Assembly (NCBI GenBank): GCA_023381415.1
Contig: JAMCUN010000004.1
Span: 1 to 64,000 of the forward strand
Direction of reading: 5' to 3'
DNA length: 64,000 nucleotides
Origin: Thermoplasmatota archaeon
GTDB taxonomy: Archaea > Thermoplasmatota > Thermoplasmata > Thermoplasmatales > GCA-001856825
The notes beneath the pieces are model-generated. The model was not told the origin of the DNA, made no database searches, and worked only from the letters and a program-made list of their open reading frames with translations. Below, in pieces: positions 23,638 to 33,467 of the stretch. The number at the start of each line of letters is the position of its first letter. The first letter of the stretch is position 1. The translations under genes were made by a program, and so were the position numbers.

Positions 23638-24126
23638 TCACTCTTTGGACTTGAATATGCTCCTGCTGTAGACCACTCGCGTGAGGAGCCTTAATCCTTC
23701 AAACTTATCTTTCGTGAATGCCATGGAAAATCTCTGGATTCTCCCCAGCCTTACGCCTTCTGCCATAAGTGATTCCAGCTCATTCCCAACCCTAATCAGG
23801 TAGCTTGCTGTGACCTGCTTTGCCCGAAGGATCACATCCTCCGTATCTGTGCTTTCTATCTCTTTTGAAACTAGGGGGTTAAGGAACCCCGAATCTGGAG
23901 CGTTCTTCTTCTGAATTATCGAGGAGCCCAGATCTGAGAGATAACGGATCAGAATGACGTAAGTTTCCTTCCATTCATTGTCCAAAATCATTAGCTGTCC
24001 CAGGTCGGCTAGGATCATCTCGAAGTGTCTGAAGAATTCCCAAACCCCTGAATCGTAGTCTTCCATAGAGTTGGTTATCATGCATTTGAACTTCTGAAAA
24101 TCTTGAAGATCATCCATTTTAATCAC
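23638..24126 (-). CDS. Hypothetical helical protein
   Basis: 162 aa ORF with coding-like composition; start may be ATG at 24117 (MDDLQDF). Confidence 0.6.
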   Translation of the reverse strand: MIKMDDLQDFQKFKCMITNSMEDYDSGVWEFFRHFEMILADLGQLMILDNEWKETYVILIRYLSDLGSSIIQKKNAPDSGFLNPLVSKEIESTDTEDVILRAKQVTASYLIRVGNELESLMAEGVRLGRIQRFSMAFTKDKFEGLRLLTRVVYSRSIFKSKE

Positions 24127-24228
24127 GCTTAAATTGTGCAGATCATATATACTTATCGTACGTAATATTCATTATGCCAGATATGTTTGCAAAATGTTTT
24201 GAGATGGAATGGTAGTTCCATAAGAAGA

Positions 24229-26163
24229 TCAGCGTTTCTGGCCTGCTTGCTCCCCTTTGGTCACTCTCTCCCTTATCTTCTTAGAAAGAATCTCTGATAT
24301 TTCCCTGCCCTCATACTGCCCTCTTACCTGTTTCATGACCGATCCCATTAGGAGCTTGAACGAATCTTCACCCCTCTCCCTGATCAGTTCTTCATTGTCC
24401 TGTACGACTTTTTCCACGATGCCAACCAATTCCCCGCTGCTATCGCTCTTCATCCTGTAACTTGTCCCTATCTCTTCCTTCCCATTCTCGTCCTGAATCC
24501 ACAGGGAATATCCCCCGGGGGCATCATTGGAGAGTATGATCTTCTTTCCCTTTGGAAGCACAAACTCCCTTTCCCTGTATAGAGGTTCCAGAGATTCTAC
24601 CGGGATGTTCCCCTTTGAGAACCTTCCAGCGAGGAATCTGGCAGCATCTAGATCTGGAACCTCTGTGGAATAAACCACGGACAGGAATTTAGCACAAAGC
24701 TTCGGGTTTCCGTAATCTTTCACGAATGATTCTAGCACATCATCATATTCCTTCCAGAGGGAGTTGAACGCTTCCTGCCTCGGAATGCCGAGTGATTCGA
24801 GATATGCGACCCTCTGTTCTACCGTCGGAGGGACCAGATTCTCCACCTCCTTCAGGTATTTGGAGTCAAGAGGAATTAGCGGTATGTCTGTTTCAGGATA
24901 CATTCTTGAGCTACCGGGGAGTGGTCTCAGGAAACGTGTTCCATTATCTGTTGCACCTCTGGTCTCCGCAGGCACACCTTTCAAAGATTCCAGGACCCTC
25001 CCCTGAACGATCTCAATGCATTCCTCTATTCTTCCTGGTTCAAGGACAACCAACCCGAACGCATCATAATCCCCTCCCCCAAATTTTAGGGAAATCTCAG
25101 ATTTGGCAATTTCGTCTATTCCGTAGTTAGGCAGCTCGTCAGAATGCACAAATCCCCCAATTCCAACAGCCCTGAGCCTTTCTGCTATCTCCCTTCCAAG
25201 CCTGAACTTTCCCCTGTTCAGGACTCCCGATAATCCCGGCAGGCTGAATCCATATACCTTCTTTCCGCTCTTTATTCCGCTGGCAAATAGGTCAGAATTC
25301 TTGAAGTAGGTTGAAGATGTAAGGTCCTCCAGTCTCAGGTTTGCTGATACGGCCCTCTTCCTGAGAATATCTGCTATTTCTAGCAACGATTCCTGCCTCT
25401 CTATCTCCTTTGCAAGGACCTTCTCAATCTGAGACAGCGACTGAACTCCCTTTATTTCAACCCTGTTTCCTCCTCTTATTGAGATGTTGAGGTCTTGTCT
25501 TATACTGCTTGCTTCCCTCCTTATCATACCACTCTGTCTGACCGCAAGTCCTATGCTCTGCGCAATTTCCCTTGCCTCTTTCGGGGTGTGAATGTCGGGG
25601 TCAGTAGATATCTCTATCAGCGGTATGCCCAACCTGTCCAGTGAATACACAACCCTGTTTCCTTCATCTCTAATCTTCTTGCAGGCCTCCTCCTCAAGCG
25701 TTATTGACGCAATACCTACCTTCTTAGAATCTGTCTTGAATATTCCGTGCAACCCGACTATTCCCGTCCTCTGAAACCCTGATGTATTTGATCCATCTAT
25801 AACTATCTTCCTCATGAAATGAACGTTGTCCACGATCTTGCAGCCGAGTATCAGGGAAACGATGATTGCCGTTTCCAGTGTCTCCTTGCCAGGGGGATGC
25901 GGCGGCTCTTCATCCATCTCGACAAGGCAGGAATTCTCTGTCTTGACGTACTGGAATTCTTTCCCCTTCATGGATTCCTGTATAGCTGCGATGTCCTTTT
26001 CAGACTTTTCGCCGGAAACCACCGTTAGCCTCCTTGTGAAGGCTCCAAGTTCGCTTTTCCCCTCTTCCCCTTTGCATTCGCAAAACAGCTTCCTTCCGCT
26101 CACCTGGAAGTGGATTTCCAGTCCAATCTTCACATCATTCTGTTCTTCTATCAGAAATCTCAC
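24229..26163 (-). CDS. gatE: Glu-tRNA(Gln) amidotransferase subunit E
   Basis: KIGLEIHFQVSGRKLFCEC; SLDRLGIPLIEISTDPDIHTPKEAREIAQ; adjacent gatD. Confidence 0.96.
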   Translation of the reverse strand: MRFLIEEQNDVKIGLEIHFQVSGRKLFCECKGEEGKSELGAFTRRLTVVSGEKSEKDIAAIQESMKGKEFQYVKTENSCLVEMDEEPPHPPGKETLETAIIVSLILGCKIVDNVHFMRKIVIDGSNTSGFQRTGIVGLHGIFKTDSKKVGIASITLEEEACKKIRDEGNRVVYSLDRLGIPLIEISTDPDIHTPKEAREIAQSIGLAVRQSGMIRREASSIRQDLNISIRGGNRVEIKGVQSLSQIEKVLAKEIERQESLLEIADILRKRAVSANLRLEDLTSSTYFKNSDLFASGIKSGKKVYGFSLPGLSGVLNRGKFRLGREIAERLRAVGIGGFVHSDELPNYGIDEIAKSEISLKFGGGDYDAFGLVVLEPGRIEECIEIVQGRVLESLKGVPAETRGATDNGTRFLRPLPGSSRMYPETDIPLIPLDSKYLKEVENLVPPTVEQRVAYLESLGIPRQEAFNSLWKEYDDVLESFVKDYGNPKLCAKFLSVVYSTEVPDLDAARFLAGRFSKGNIPVESLEPLYREREFVLPKGKKIILSNDAPGGYSLWIQDENGKEEIGTSYRMKSDSSGELVGIVEKVVQDNEELIRERGEDSFKLLMGSVMKQVRGQYEGREISEILSKKIRERVTKGEQAGQKR

Positions 26164-27364
26164 CCCTAATATTGGTGGTCATCAGCCTTTTTGTCTCGTC
26201 CAGGTCAAAATTGCCAAGCAGGAAAGATAGTTTGGTGTATGCAACTTCCGGTAGCATGTCATGCAATGGAATAACTCCGGCTTCCAGTAAGTTCCTACCC
26301 GTTGAATATACATCCAGGTTAACGCTTCCAAAGAGGCATTGCGTGGTGATGCCAATGATCTTGTCCTGGGAGACGTACTCCTTCACGAGAGGGACAAATC
26401 TGTTTGTCACGTGGCCCAGCCCAGTGCCAGCTATAATAAGGCCGTCGTTTGTGTCTGCAAATTTATGTAATAATTCCTCGTTCATTCCTGGATAGAAATA
26501 AACTAAGCCGACCCTTTCGCTAATATTCTCGTAGATTTTCATAGGCCTGCTGTTTATCCTTTCGTAGTTCCTCCAGTGTATCTCGAGATTCTTGTCAACA
26601 GTTCCAATGGGTTCAGAATTGATGCTCTTAAACGCATCCCTCCTGGAGGAATGCATCTTTCTCAACCTGACTCCAGAGTGTATAGATAGTTCGTCATCGC
26701 TTATTGACGAATGCATTACGACGCACACCTGCCCGACGTCAGACTGCGCTACCTTTACTGCCCCCTTCAGATTTAGGAAAGCATCGGAGGAGGGGCGATC
26801 AGGGGAGCGTTGGGAGGCGGTGAAGACCACGGGTGCCTTCGGATTCTCGATGAGGAAAGAAATTGCAGAAGAGGTGAATGAAAGAGTATCTGTGCCGTGG
26901 GTTATCGTAACCCCTTCGCCCTGGCTTATCTTATCGTAGATCTTCTTTGCTATCCTGAGCCAGTCCCCTTTCTGCATATCTTCAGATAGTATGTTCATTA
27001 CAATTTCAGCATCTATCGCAGCAATTTTCGCCAGGTCCGGCTGTGCATAGAGCATTTCCTGTGATGTTCTCGCAGGTTTCACAGCACCAGTTTCATAATC
27101 CACGTAACTGGCGATAGTCCCTCCAGTTCCCAGTATGAAAACAGGTTTTCCTTTGCCCGCCGGGCCCTCTTTCAGGGGTCCTTTGGGAACGTGTTTGGAC
27201 AGGAGCTGAATTGAAGAAATGCTGGAGTTATCGAGAGACAGGTTGTACCCGCTTTGGAGCTTGACAACAGTGATCCGGCTGTCCCTCGAGATGTACGTCC
27301 CTGAAAATGTTGATCCTTTCCATTTAATTTCGACCCTGTCCCCGGCTTCTAAGTCATCAGACAC
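26135..27364 (-). CDS. gatD: Glu-tRNA(Gln) amidotransferase subunit D (asparaginase-like)
   Basis: PVFILGTGGTIASYVDYETGAVKPA; TITHGTDTLSFTSSAISF. Confidence 0.96.
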   Translation of the reverse strand: MSDDLEAGDRVEIKWKGSTFSGTYISRDSRITVVKLQSGYNLSLDNSSISSIQLLSKHVPKGPLKEGPAGKGKPVFILGTGGTIASYVDYETGAVKPARTSQEMLYAQPDLAKIAAIDAEIVMNILSEDMQKGDWLRIAKKIYDKISQGEGVTITHGTDTLSFTSSAISFLIENPKAPVVFTASQRSPDRPSSDAFLNLKGAVKVAQSDVGQVCVVMHSSISDDELSIHSGVRLRKMHSSRRDAFKSINSEPIGTVDKNLEIHWRNYERINSRPMKIYENISERVGLVYFYPGMNEELLHKFADTNDGLIIAGTGLGHVTNRFVPLVKEYVSQDKIIGITTQCLFGSVNLDVYSTGRNLLEAGVIPLHDMLPEVAYTKLSFLLGNFDLDETKRLMTTNIRGEISDRRTE

Positions 27365-27440
27365 ACTAAGGGATGTTTAATTCATAAAAAAACTTGCCGA
27401 GGTTTTAGGTGGAGGCAAAGGAAGGAAAACGCCAACGGAT

Positions 27441-27505
27441 AAAGCGCAAAGATGCAGGATGATGCAGACGACAAGTGTTGATCTTGAAATGATTCAATGC
27501 GCTTT
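27441..27505. repeat. Inverted repeat / possible RNA stem in long non-coding gap
   Basis: AAAGCGCA (27441-27448) complementary to TGCGCTTT (27498-27505). Confidence 0.45.
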
Positions 27506-27568
27506 CGGAGATGAAGCACAGATAAGCAAATCTAAGAAGCACACGGCAGTTTCTTAAGGGGGGCCAAG

Positions 27569-27598
27569 AGCTGTTGGATGCAGGAGAAATATACAGCT
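27569..27598. repeat. Second inverted repeat in same gap
   Basis: AGCTGT (27569-27574) complementary to ACAGCT (27593-27598). Confidence 0.4.
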
Positions 27599-27698
27599 GC
27601 ACGGGCTAAAGGTAAGAAGATATGGTGGAAGAATTGGATCGTAACAAACCGATTCATGATCTTCGGAAATGGTTTAATCATTGAGTTGATTCAGTTCT

Positions 27699-28217
27699 AT
27701 GCGTCCTTTGCTGATTGGACGATTCCAGCCTTTTCATAACGGCCACATGTGGCTTGCCAGAAAGATAATAAACGAGTACGGATCATTGATTATTGGTATA
27801 GGGAGTGCCCAGGAATCCCATACTCTTGCGAACCCGTTCACGGCAGGTGAGAGGCAGTACATGATACAGAGGGCAATGGAGTCAAACTCAATCCACGATT
27901 ATTACCTCGTCCCCATTGAAGACCTCTACAGGAACAGTCTTTGGGTAAGCCACATTCTCTCTTTAACACCTCCATTTGACATTGCAATATCGGGTAACCC
28001 TCTCGTCAAGAGGCTATTCCACGAAGCCGGCAAGAACGTGCTAGAACCGGAGATGAAATCCAGGGAATCGTATTCTGGAAGGGAGATAAGGAAGAAGATT
28101 ATAGCAGGAGAGAAGTGGGATGATCTCGTACCTGACGCTGTCTACAAAACAATCATCGAGATAGACGGTGTGAGAAGACTTCAGGACCTATCAAAGACCG
28201 ATGAGGTTAATAGGTGA
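27699..28217 (+). CDS. nadM: Nicotinamide-nucleotide adenylyltransferase, archaeal
   Basis: IGRFQPFHNGHMWLARKI; SGNPLVKRLF. Confidence 0.94.
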   Translation: MRPLLIGRFQPFHNGHMWLARKIINEYGSLIIGIGSAQESHTLANPFTAGERQYMIQRAMESNSIHDYYLVPIEDLYRNSLWVSHILSLTPPFDIAISGNPLVKRLFHEAGKNVLEPEMKSRESYSGREIRKKIIAGEKWDDLVPDAVYKTIIEIDGVRRLQDLSKTDEVNR

Positions 28218-28234
28218 ATGAAAATTAGGTCTGA

Positions 28235-28519
28235 ATGAAAGAGATGGAATTTGTGGTTGTAGACAAGGGAAAGGATTTCATAGTCTACGAGGTACTAAAC
28301 AACGACAACACAATCCTTCGGCCACTGATGGAAGAGATAGAAAACGACAGCATGGTTGAGAATGTGAGATACTACTTCGAGCATCCATATCTTTCCAATC
28401 CAAAGGTCCACATCAAGGTGAAACAGGGCAAGCCTCAGGCTGCTCTGAAGAGAAGCCTCAGAAGGATGGAAAAAATCTACGAGAACCTTTACGGGCAGTA
28501 CAAGAAGTTAGATTCGTAG
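28235..28519 (+). CDS. rpoL: DNA-directed RNA polymerase subunit L
   Basis: VYEVLNNDNTILRPLMEEIENDSMVENVRYYFEHPYLSNPKVHIKV. Confidence 0.93.
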   Translation: MKEMEFVVVDKGKDFIVYEVLNNDNTILRPLMEEIENDSMVENVRYYFEHPYLSNPKVHIKVKQGKPQAALKRSLRRMEKIYENLYGQYKKLDS

Positions 28520-28527
28520 GTCTTTTC

Positions 28528-28555
28528 GCCCATAGCATCGTGTGAACTTATGGGC
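28528..28555. repeat. Perfect hairpin just after rpoL
   Basis: GCCCATA-N14-TATGGGC beginning 9 nt after the rpoL stop codon. Confidence 0.55.
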
Positions 28556-28652
28556 TGAGGATAGGGCACAGTTAGGGAACACATGATGAAGTATAAGGGA
28601 AACGACGAAAGACGTAATGTTCAATGCAGAACGTGTCAGAACAACGTGAGGT

Positions 28653-29075
28653 GTGACTGATATGGGCAGGGGTCCCTCAAGGTTGACAGTGAAGTACGGT
28701 TACAGGACTCTTGGTTTGCTCATATTCCTCCTGATTTTTTCGACATTCTTGCTCTACGAATATTTTGCTGGGAAGGAGAGAATGCCTCTGTTCCTGGCCC
28801 TGGCTGTAATATTCTACATTATAACTTTGGTGCTGTTCGTCGGCTTCAGCTACACAGTAGTCACACGGATAGAGAAGAAATACTACAGGGTAGATGACCT
28901 TGTAGGGCAGACAGGAAAGGTGTTCAAAGGTGTGAAGGCAGGAGAGCGGGGGACGGTGAATGTTCGCAACGAGGATTGGACCTTCGTATGCGATTCAGAC
29001 ACATCAGATGAACAGATAGTAACTGTCAAAAGGGTCATGGAGGACAGGGTGACCCTTGTGGTTGAGGCTCAATAG
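28653..29075 (+). CDS. NfeD-like membrane protein (TM plus C-terminal OB domain)
   Basis: Two TM helices then VGQTGKVFKGVKAGERGTVNVRNEDWTF. Confidence 0.75.
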   Translation: MTDMGRGPSRLTVKYGYRTLGLLIFLLIFSTFLLYEYFAGKERMPLFLALAVIFYIITLVLFVGFSYTVVTRIEKKYYRVDDLVGQTGKVFKGVKAGERGTVNVRNEDWTFVCDSDTSDEQIVTVKRVMEDRVTLVVEAQ

Positions 29076-29217
29076 ATAAATGATGTAATAGGTCTCCTCA
29101 CCGACAGATCCTGCTCCCTCTTGAACAGGTAAGCGGAGATAAAAGCTCAACGATGCTAATTGTCTTGAAGAAATGAGCTTACATGAAAGTTTTTATCTGC
29201 ATTACTGATAGGACTCC

Positions 29218-29961
29218 ATGTACCACGCTGACCCCCAAATAGTGGAAATAGACAAGTTCACGCCTAACAACCCTCTTGTGATCCTCGGATTCGTTGAGTC
29301 GACTACCCTGGGGCTTCTGACCTCATCCTACATAATTGAGCAGTTGCAGCTGCACCAGATAGCCCAGATAAAGAGCGTTCATATCCCGCCGGTGACTGTT
29401 TTTGTAGGGGGGAAGATGAGGACTCCGTTCAGGATATACGGCAACAAGGATGGAACTCTGATGGTCATCACGTGCGAAGTTCCAATTGACGACGAGGGGC
29501 TTTATGAAATATCTTCAGTACTAGTGAAATGGCTAGAGGGCATAAACCCAAGTCAGATCATAGTCATCGACGGGATACCAGCAAAAGGCCTTCTAGACAA
29601 GAGGACAGTTTATGCTGCTGCTGAACCTGCTCTGATGAAGAGACTTGCCGGAATAGGTGTGGAAAGTGCAGGATCCGCGATCATATCGGGAATAGGGGGA
29701 GCTCTGATGAACGAGTCAATAGGAAAGAAGATCAGCTCGCTTTCCCTGATGACTGAGACATCAATCGACATACCAGACCCTGGGGCAGTTCTGTCAATTG
29801 TAGAAGTGCTGAACAAGGGATTTGGGCTAAAAATAGGGACGGACATCCTGGAGGAATCTGTTAAGAAACTTCACGAACAGGCAAATGACATAATAGAAAA
29901 ATTCAATCAGATCCAGAAGGATAAGACACAGAAATCGTCAGAACAATCAATGTTCGTCTAG
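29218..29961 (+). CDS. PAC2 family (proteasome-assembly-chaperone-like) protein
   Basis: PLVILGFVESTTLGLLTSSYIIEQL; IIVIDGIPAKG; GIGGALMNES. Confidence 0.88.
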   Translation: MYHADPQIVEIDKFTPNNPLVILGFVESTTLGLLTSSYIIEQLQLHQIAQIKSVHIPPVTVFVGGKMRTPFRIYGNKDGTLMVITCEVPIDDEGLYEISSVLVKWLEGINPSQIIVIDGIPAKGLLDKRTVYAAAEPALMKRLAGIGVESAGSAIISGIGGALMNESIGKKISSLSLMTETSIDIPDPGAVLSIVEVLNKGFGLKIGTDILEESVKKLHEQANDIIEKFNQIQKDKTQKSSEQSMFV

Positions 29962-30003
29962 AGGGAAGAAACGTTCATCTTTAATCCAAAGGATTGATTC
30001 ACG

Positions 30004-30480
30004 ATGGTGCTTAATGTATCCGTGATAGGTGGGAGTGTTGTCCCTCCAGAGACCTGCGAAACTGCAAAGGAAGTCGGAAAGCTCCTTGCAAAGGCTGGAG
30101 CAACAGTTTTTTGCGGGGGGCTTACCGGAGTGATGGAGTGTGTTGCTGAAGGGGTGAGGAGCCAAAATGGGCTCGTCATAGGAATTCTCCCGGGGAGCAG
30201 ACCGGAGGAAGGTAACAGGTACCTGTCAGCTGCTGTTCCGACAGGTCTTGGATATGCCAGAAACTTCCTTGTGGTGCGGGCTGGCAAGGTTGTTATTGCC
30301 ATAGATGGATCGACGGGAACAATCTCGGAAGCGTCATTTGCACTCGCAGAGGGAAAGGATGTAATAGCAATCGGAGGGATGGAGCTTACTCCAAAGAAGA
30401 AGACAGAAGGAAGATACATAAAGGCAAAGACACCCAAGGAAGCGGTCGAACTTGCAATCAAGCTTGCATCGGAAATCTAG
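30004..30480 (+). CDS. LOG/TIGR00725-like Rossmann-fold protein
   Basis: VFCGGLTGVMECVAEGVRSQNGLVIGILPG; IDGSTGTISEASFAL. Confidence 0.88.
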   Translation: MVLNVSVIGGSVVPPETCETAKEVGKLLAKAGATVFCGGLTGVMECVAEGVRSQNGLVIGILPGSRPEEGNRYLSAAVPTGLGYARNFLVVRAGKVVIAIDGSTGTISEASFALAEGKDVIAIGGMELTPKKKTEGRYIKAKTPKEAVELAIKLASEI

Positions 30481-30548
30481 AGACGAAAAGAGGTTTTGTC
30501 AGCGCGTGAGAAGTAGTTCGTAAATATTTATTAATCCTTATTGACTGC

Positions 30549-31838
30549 TTGAGTATGTCGCCAAATTCCTCCCTGAACGATGCCCTGTGGATTAGACAGA
30601 AAGCGGTTGAGCATACAGAACTTTTCAGAGATTCAATACCACTCATAGCGAGTGAAAACCTTATGAGCCCTCTCACGAAGGAGATGGTGATATCAGACTT
30701 CAACAACAGGTACGCAGAGGGTCTTCCAGGTCACAGGTACTACCAGGGAAACAAGATTGTGGATGAGATGGAGACCAGAGTGGAAGAACTAGTCAAGACG
30801 CTTTTCAGGGCAAAGCAGGCAGACGTAAGGCCGATTTCCGGTACCAATGCAAATCAGGCACTGGTATTCGCCTTCCTCCAACCAGGGGAAACCATACTGA
30901 CCCCTAGCCTTGATTCTGGCGCGCATATTTCTTCAGCACAATTTGGTGCTGTTGGTATGAGAGGATGTAGCATAAAGAACATGGCATTCAACACAGATCT
31001 GATGAAAGTGGACGTGGATGGAACCAGGAAGGCTATACTTGCTGAAAAACCAAAGGTAGTGCTGTTCGGCTTTTCAGTATTCCTATTTCCAGCACCAATC
31101 AAGGAACTAAAGGAGACGATAGACGAAGTTGGGGCAACAGTATGGTACGACGGTGCCCACGTTCTTGGGCTGATTGCTGGAAGAAGATTCCAGGATCCAT
31201 TAAGGGAAGGGGCAGACGTCATCTCAGGAAGCACACACAAAACATTCCCTGGTCCCCAGCACGGTGTTATAGTGGGAAACACGGATGAAGAGAAGTGGAA
31301 GAAGGTCAGGAGGGGAGTGTTCCCTGGCGTGATATCCAACCACCACATAGGAGCTATGGCAGGTCTGGGAGTAACTGCCGCGGAGATGATAGAATTCGGA
31401 GAATCGTACGCATCAGCAATAATCCAGAATGCCAAGACGCTAGGGGGCGAACTTCACTCGAGGGGATTCAAAGTCCTGGCTGAAAAGAGCGGGTTCACAG
31501 AGAGCCATACACTGCTGATAGATGTCAAGAAGGAAGGAGGAGGCAGGCAGGTGGCAGAGGTTCTCGAAAGGAACAACATAATCCTGAACAAGAACATGAT
31601 CCCGGGGGATGACAATACAAAGGCACAGAATCCATCTGGTATCAGGATAGGAACACAGGAAGCAACCAGGATAGGAATGGGAAGGAGCGAAATGTCCCAT
31701 ATTGCCGACCTCATCCAAAGGGCGGTGAAGGGGGCTAACGTGAAGGACGAGGTGCTCGAGCTGAAGAGACAGTTCCAGGAAGTGAAGTATTGCTACGGTA
31801 AGGAGAGAGGATACGACTTCATAGAGCTCTACCGCTGA
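30549..31838 (+). CDS. glyA: Serine hydroxymethyltransferase
   Basis: IPLIASENLMSP; YAEGLPGHRYYQGN; VISGSTHKTFPGPQHGVI PLP-lysine region. Confidence 0.96.
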   Translation: MSMSPNSSLNDALWIRQKAVEHTELFRDSIPLIASENLMSPLTKEMVISDFNNRYAEGLPGHRYYQGNKIVDEMETRVEELVKTLFRAKQADVRPISGTNANQALVFAFLQPGETILTPSLDSGAHISSAQFGAVGMRGCSIKNMAFNTDLMKVDVDGTRKAILAEKPKVVLFGFSVFLFPAPIKELKETIDEVGATVWYDGAHVLGLIAGRRFQDPLREGADVISGSTHKTFPGPQHGVIVGNTDEEKWKKVRRGVFPGVISNHHIGAMAGLGVTAAEMIEFGESYASAIIQNAKTLGGELHSRGFKVLAEKSGFTESHTLLIDVKKEGGGRQVAEVLERNNIILNKNMIPGDDNTKAQNPSGIRIGTQEATRIGMGRSEMSHIADLIQRAVKGANVKDEVLELKRQFQEVKYCYGKERGYDFIELYR

Positions 31839-31892
31839 TTATAGCTGCAGAGACAAGGATAAATTAAATTAGTCCCCGATACTTGCTTCCCG

Positions 31893-32429
31893 ATGACGAC
31901 TCTAAGTGACTCCTTTGAGTACATAATGCGCAATTTCGAAAACCTGAGGGAAATAGACGAAGGGATCGTCGGCAAGGTAAGCAATGTACTTCTAGAATCC
32001 AGGAACATATTCGTTTACGGGGTTGGAAGATCAGGGATTGTCGGAAGGATGTTTGCAATGAGGCTCGTCCAGATGGGTCTCCAGGCTTACTTCGTAGGGG
32101 AAACAATTGCTCCTGTTGTCACTGAAAAAGATTCAGTAGTCCTCCTATCAGGAACAGGGGAGACACAGGGCGCTCTGCTAGTGGCCCAGATTTGCAGACG
32201 GGTCAATGCAAAGATAATATCAATAACGTCATCCACTGACAACTCCATATACAAGGCCAGCGATCTCAAGATAGTCATAAGGACGAACAAGTCATCAGAC
32301 CTTGCTCCTCTTGGCACACTTTTCGAAGCGTCCTGCCACGTGTTCCTGGACTCGCTCATTGCAGTACTAATGAAGGAGAAGGGGGAGAAGGAATCGGACC
32401 TCAGGAAGAGGCACGCTATCTGGCTATAA
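31893..32429 (+). CDS. hxlB: 6-phospho-3-hexuloisomerase-like SIS-domain protein
   Basis: FVYGVGRSGIVGRMFAMRLVQMGLQAYFVGETIAP; LLSGTGETQGAL. Confidence 0.87.
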   Translation: MTTLSDSFEYIMRNFENLREIDEGIVGKVSNVLLESRNIFVYGVGRSGIVGRMFAMRLVQMGLQAYFVGETIAPVVTEKDSVVLLSGTGETQGALLVAQICRRVNAKIISITSSTDNSIYKASDLKIVIRTNKSSDLAPLGTLFEASCHVFLDSLIAVLMKEKGEKESDLRKRHAIWL

Positions 32430-32462
32430 CAAAAATGAAATAAAGAGAATCTCTCCAGATTT

Positions 32463-33467
32463 ATGCTTAAAGACCTGTCCAGACTGGAATCAGTTGTTCA
32501 GGAAGTGATTACACCAGAGGAGCTTAGGGACCTCGAATCTGCCAAGGGATATTGCGGCTTCGAGCCGTCCGGTCCGATCCATCTGGGCACCGGCCTATTG
32601 TGGACAAACATAATGAACCTCGCAGCCGAGTCTGGGATAGAGATGACAGTTTTGCTTGCCGACTGGCACGCGGCAATAAACGACAAATTTGGAGGGGATT
32701 TGGAGAAGATAAGGAGGAATGCTGAATACATGAAGGAGGGATTCCTTTCCCTCGGGCTCAATCACAGTGTTAAGTTCCTTTATGCCTCCGACCTGGTTGC
32801 AAGCTCAGATTACTGGGCCCTTCTCCTGAAGGTTGCGAAGGCACTAACAATTTCAAGGATTAAGAGGGCTCTCCCCATCCTAGGAAGAAGTGAGGAAGAC
32901 GCAGATAAGGACTCCTCCAAGCTGATATATCCGATGATGCAGGCAACAGATATCTTCTACATGGACCTCGACGTTGCATTCGGGGGCATGGACCAGAGGC
33001 ATGTTCACATGCTTGCAAGGGATATCCACAGGAAGGTTGGGAAGAAGGGCTTCGTTGCGATTCACAGCCCCCTTATTTCCTCGCTAAAGGGGGGTAACAG
33101 GATGGACCCAATGAACAAGATGAGCAAGAGCAAGGCTGATTCAGCAGTGTTCATCCACGATTCACCCGAAGAGATTTCAAGAAAGATCAGGTCGGCTTTC
33201 TGCCCGGAGAAAATTGTGGAAGGCAACCCGATCCTGCAGATTTACAAGAACATAATTTTCAACTTCTACAACAACGGAATTGCAATAGGGGATAAGGAAG
33301 AGTATGGTGATTACAAGGACCTTGAAAGGGATTTCGTGGAAGGGAAGGTACATCCTTCTGCCCTAAAAGAGAGCCTGTCGCAAAAACTCGTTACAATACT
33401 GGAGCCATCTAGGAAGTACTTTGAGAGCGATCAGAGGAGGAAGGCCCTAATGGAGGAATTCAGATGA
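32463..33467 (+). CDS. tyrS: Tyrosyl-tRNA synthetase
   Basis: GFEPSGPIHLGTGLL, GGMDQRHVHMLARDI, MNKMSKSK. Confidence 0.95.
   Translation: MLKDLSRLESVVQEVITPEELRDLESAKGYCGFEPSGPIHLGTGLLWTNIMNLAAESGIEMTVLLADWHAAINDKFGGDLEKIRRNAEYMKEGFLSLGLNHSVKFLYASDLVASSDYWALLLKVAKALTISRIKRALPILGRSEEDADKDSSKLIYPMMQATDIFYMDLDVAFGGMDQRHVHMLARDIHRKVGKKGFVAIHSPLISSLKGGNRMDPMNKMSKSKADSAVFIHDSPEEISRKIRSAFCPEKIVEGNPILQIYKNIIFNFYNNGIAIGDKEEYGDYKDLERDFVEGKVHPSALKESLSQKLVTILEPSRKYFESDQRRKALMEEFR

Noticed and set aside
27405-27602. 65-aa minus ORF in the gatD-nadM gap
   Set aside because: Composition not protein-like; region better treated as non-coding.
27365-27698. RNase P RNA or SRP RNA in the non-coding gap
   Set aside because: Expected conserved blocks (GGAAAGUCC-type for RNase P; SRP helix 8 motif) not found by eye.
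28560-28655. C/D box guide RNA (ATGATGA ... CTGA) after rpoL
   Set aside because: Spacing and missing D'/C' boxes do not fit archaeal C/D sRNAs.
29958-30461. 167-aa minus-strand ORF opposite the LOG-like gene
   Set aside because: Shadow ORF; the + strand protein has family motifs.
30854-31435. 193-aa minus-strand ORF inside glyA
   Set aside because: Antisense shadow ORF; glyA on + is unambiguous.
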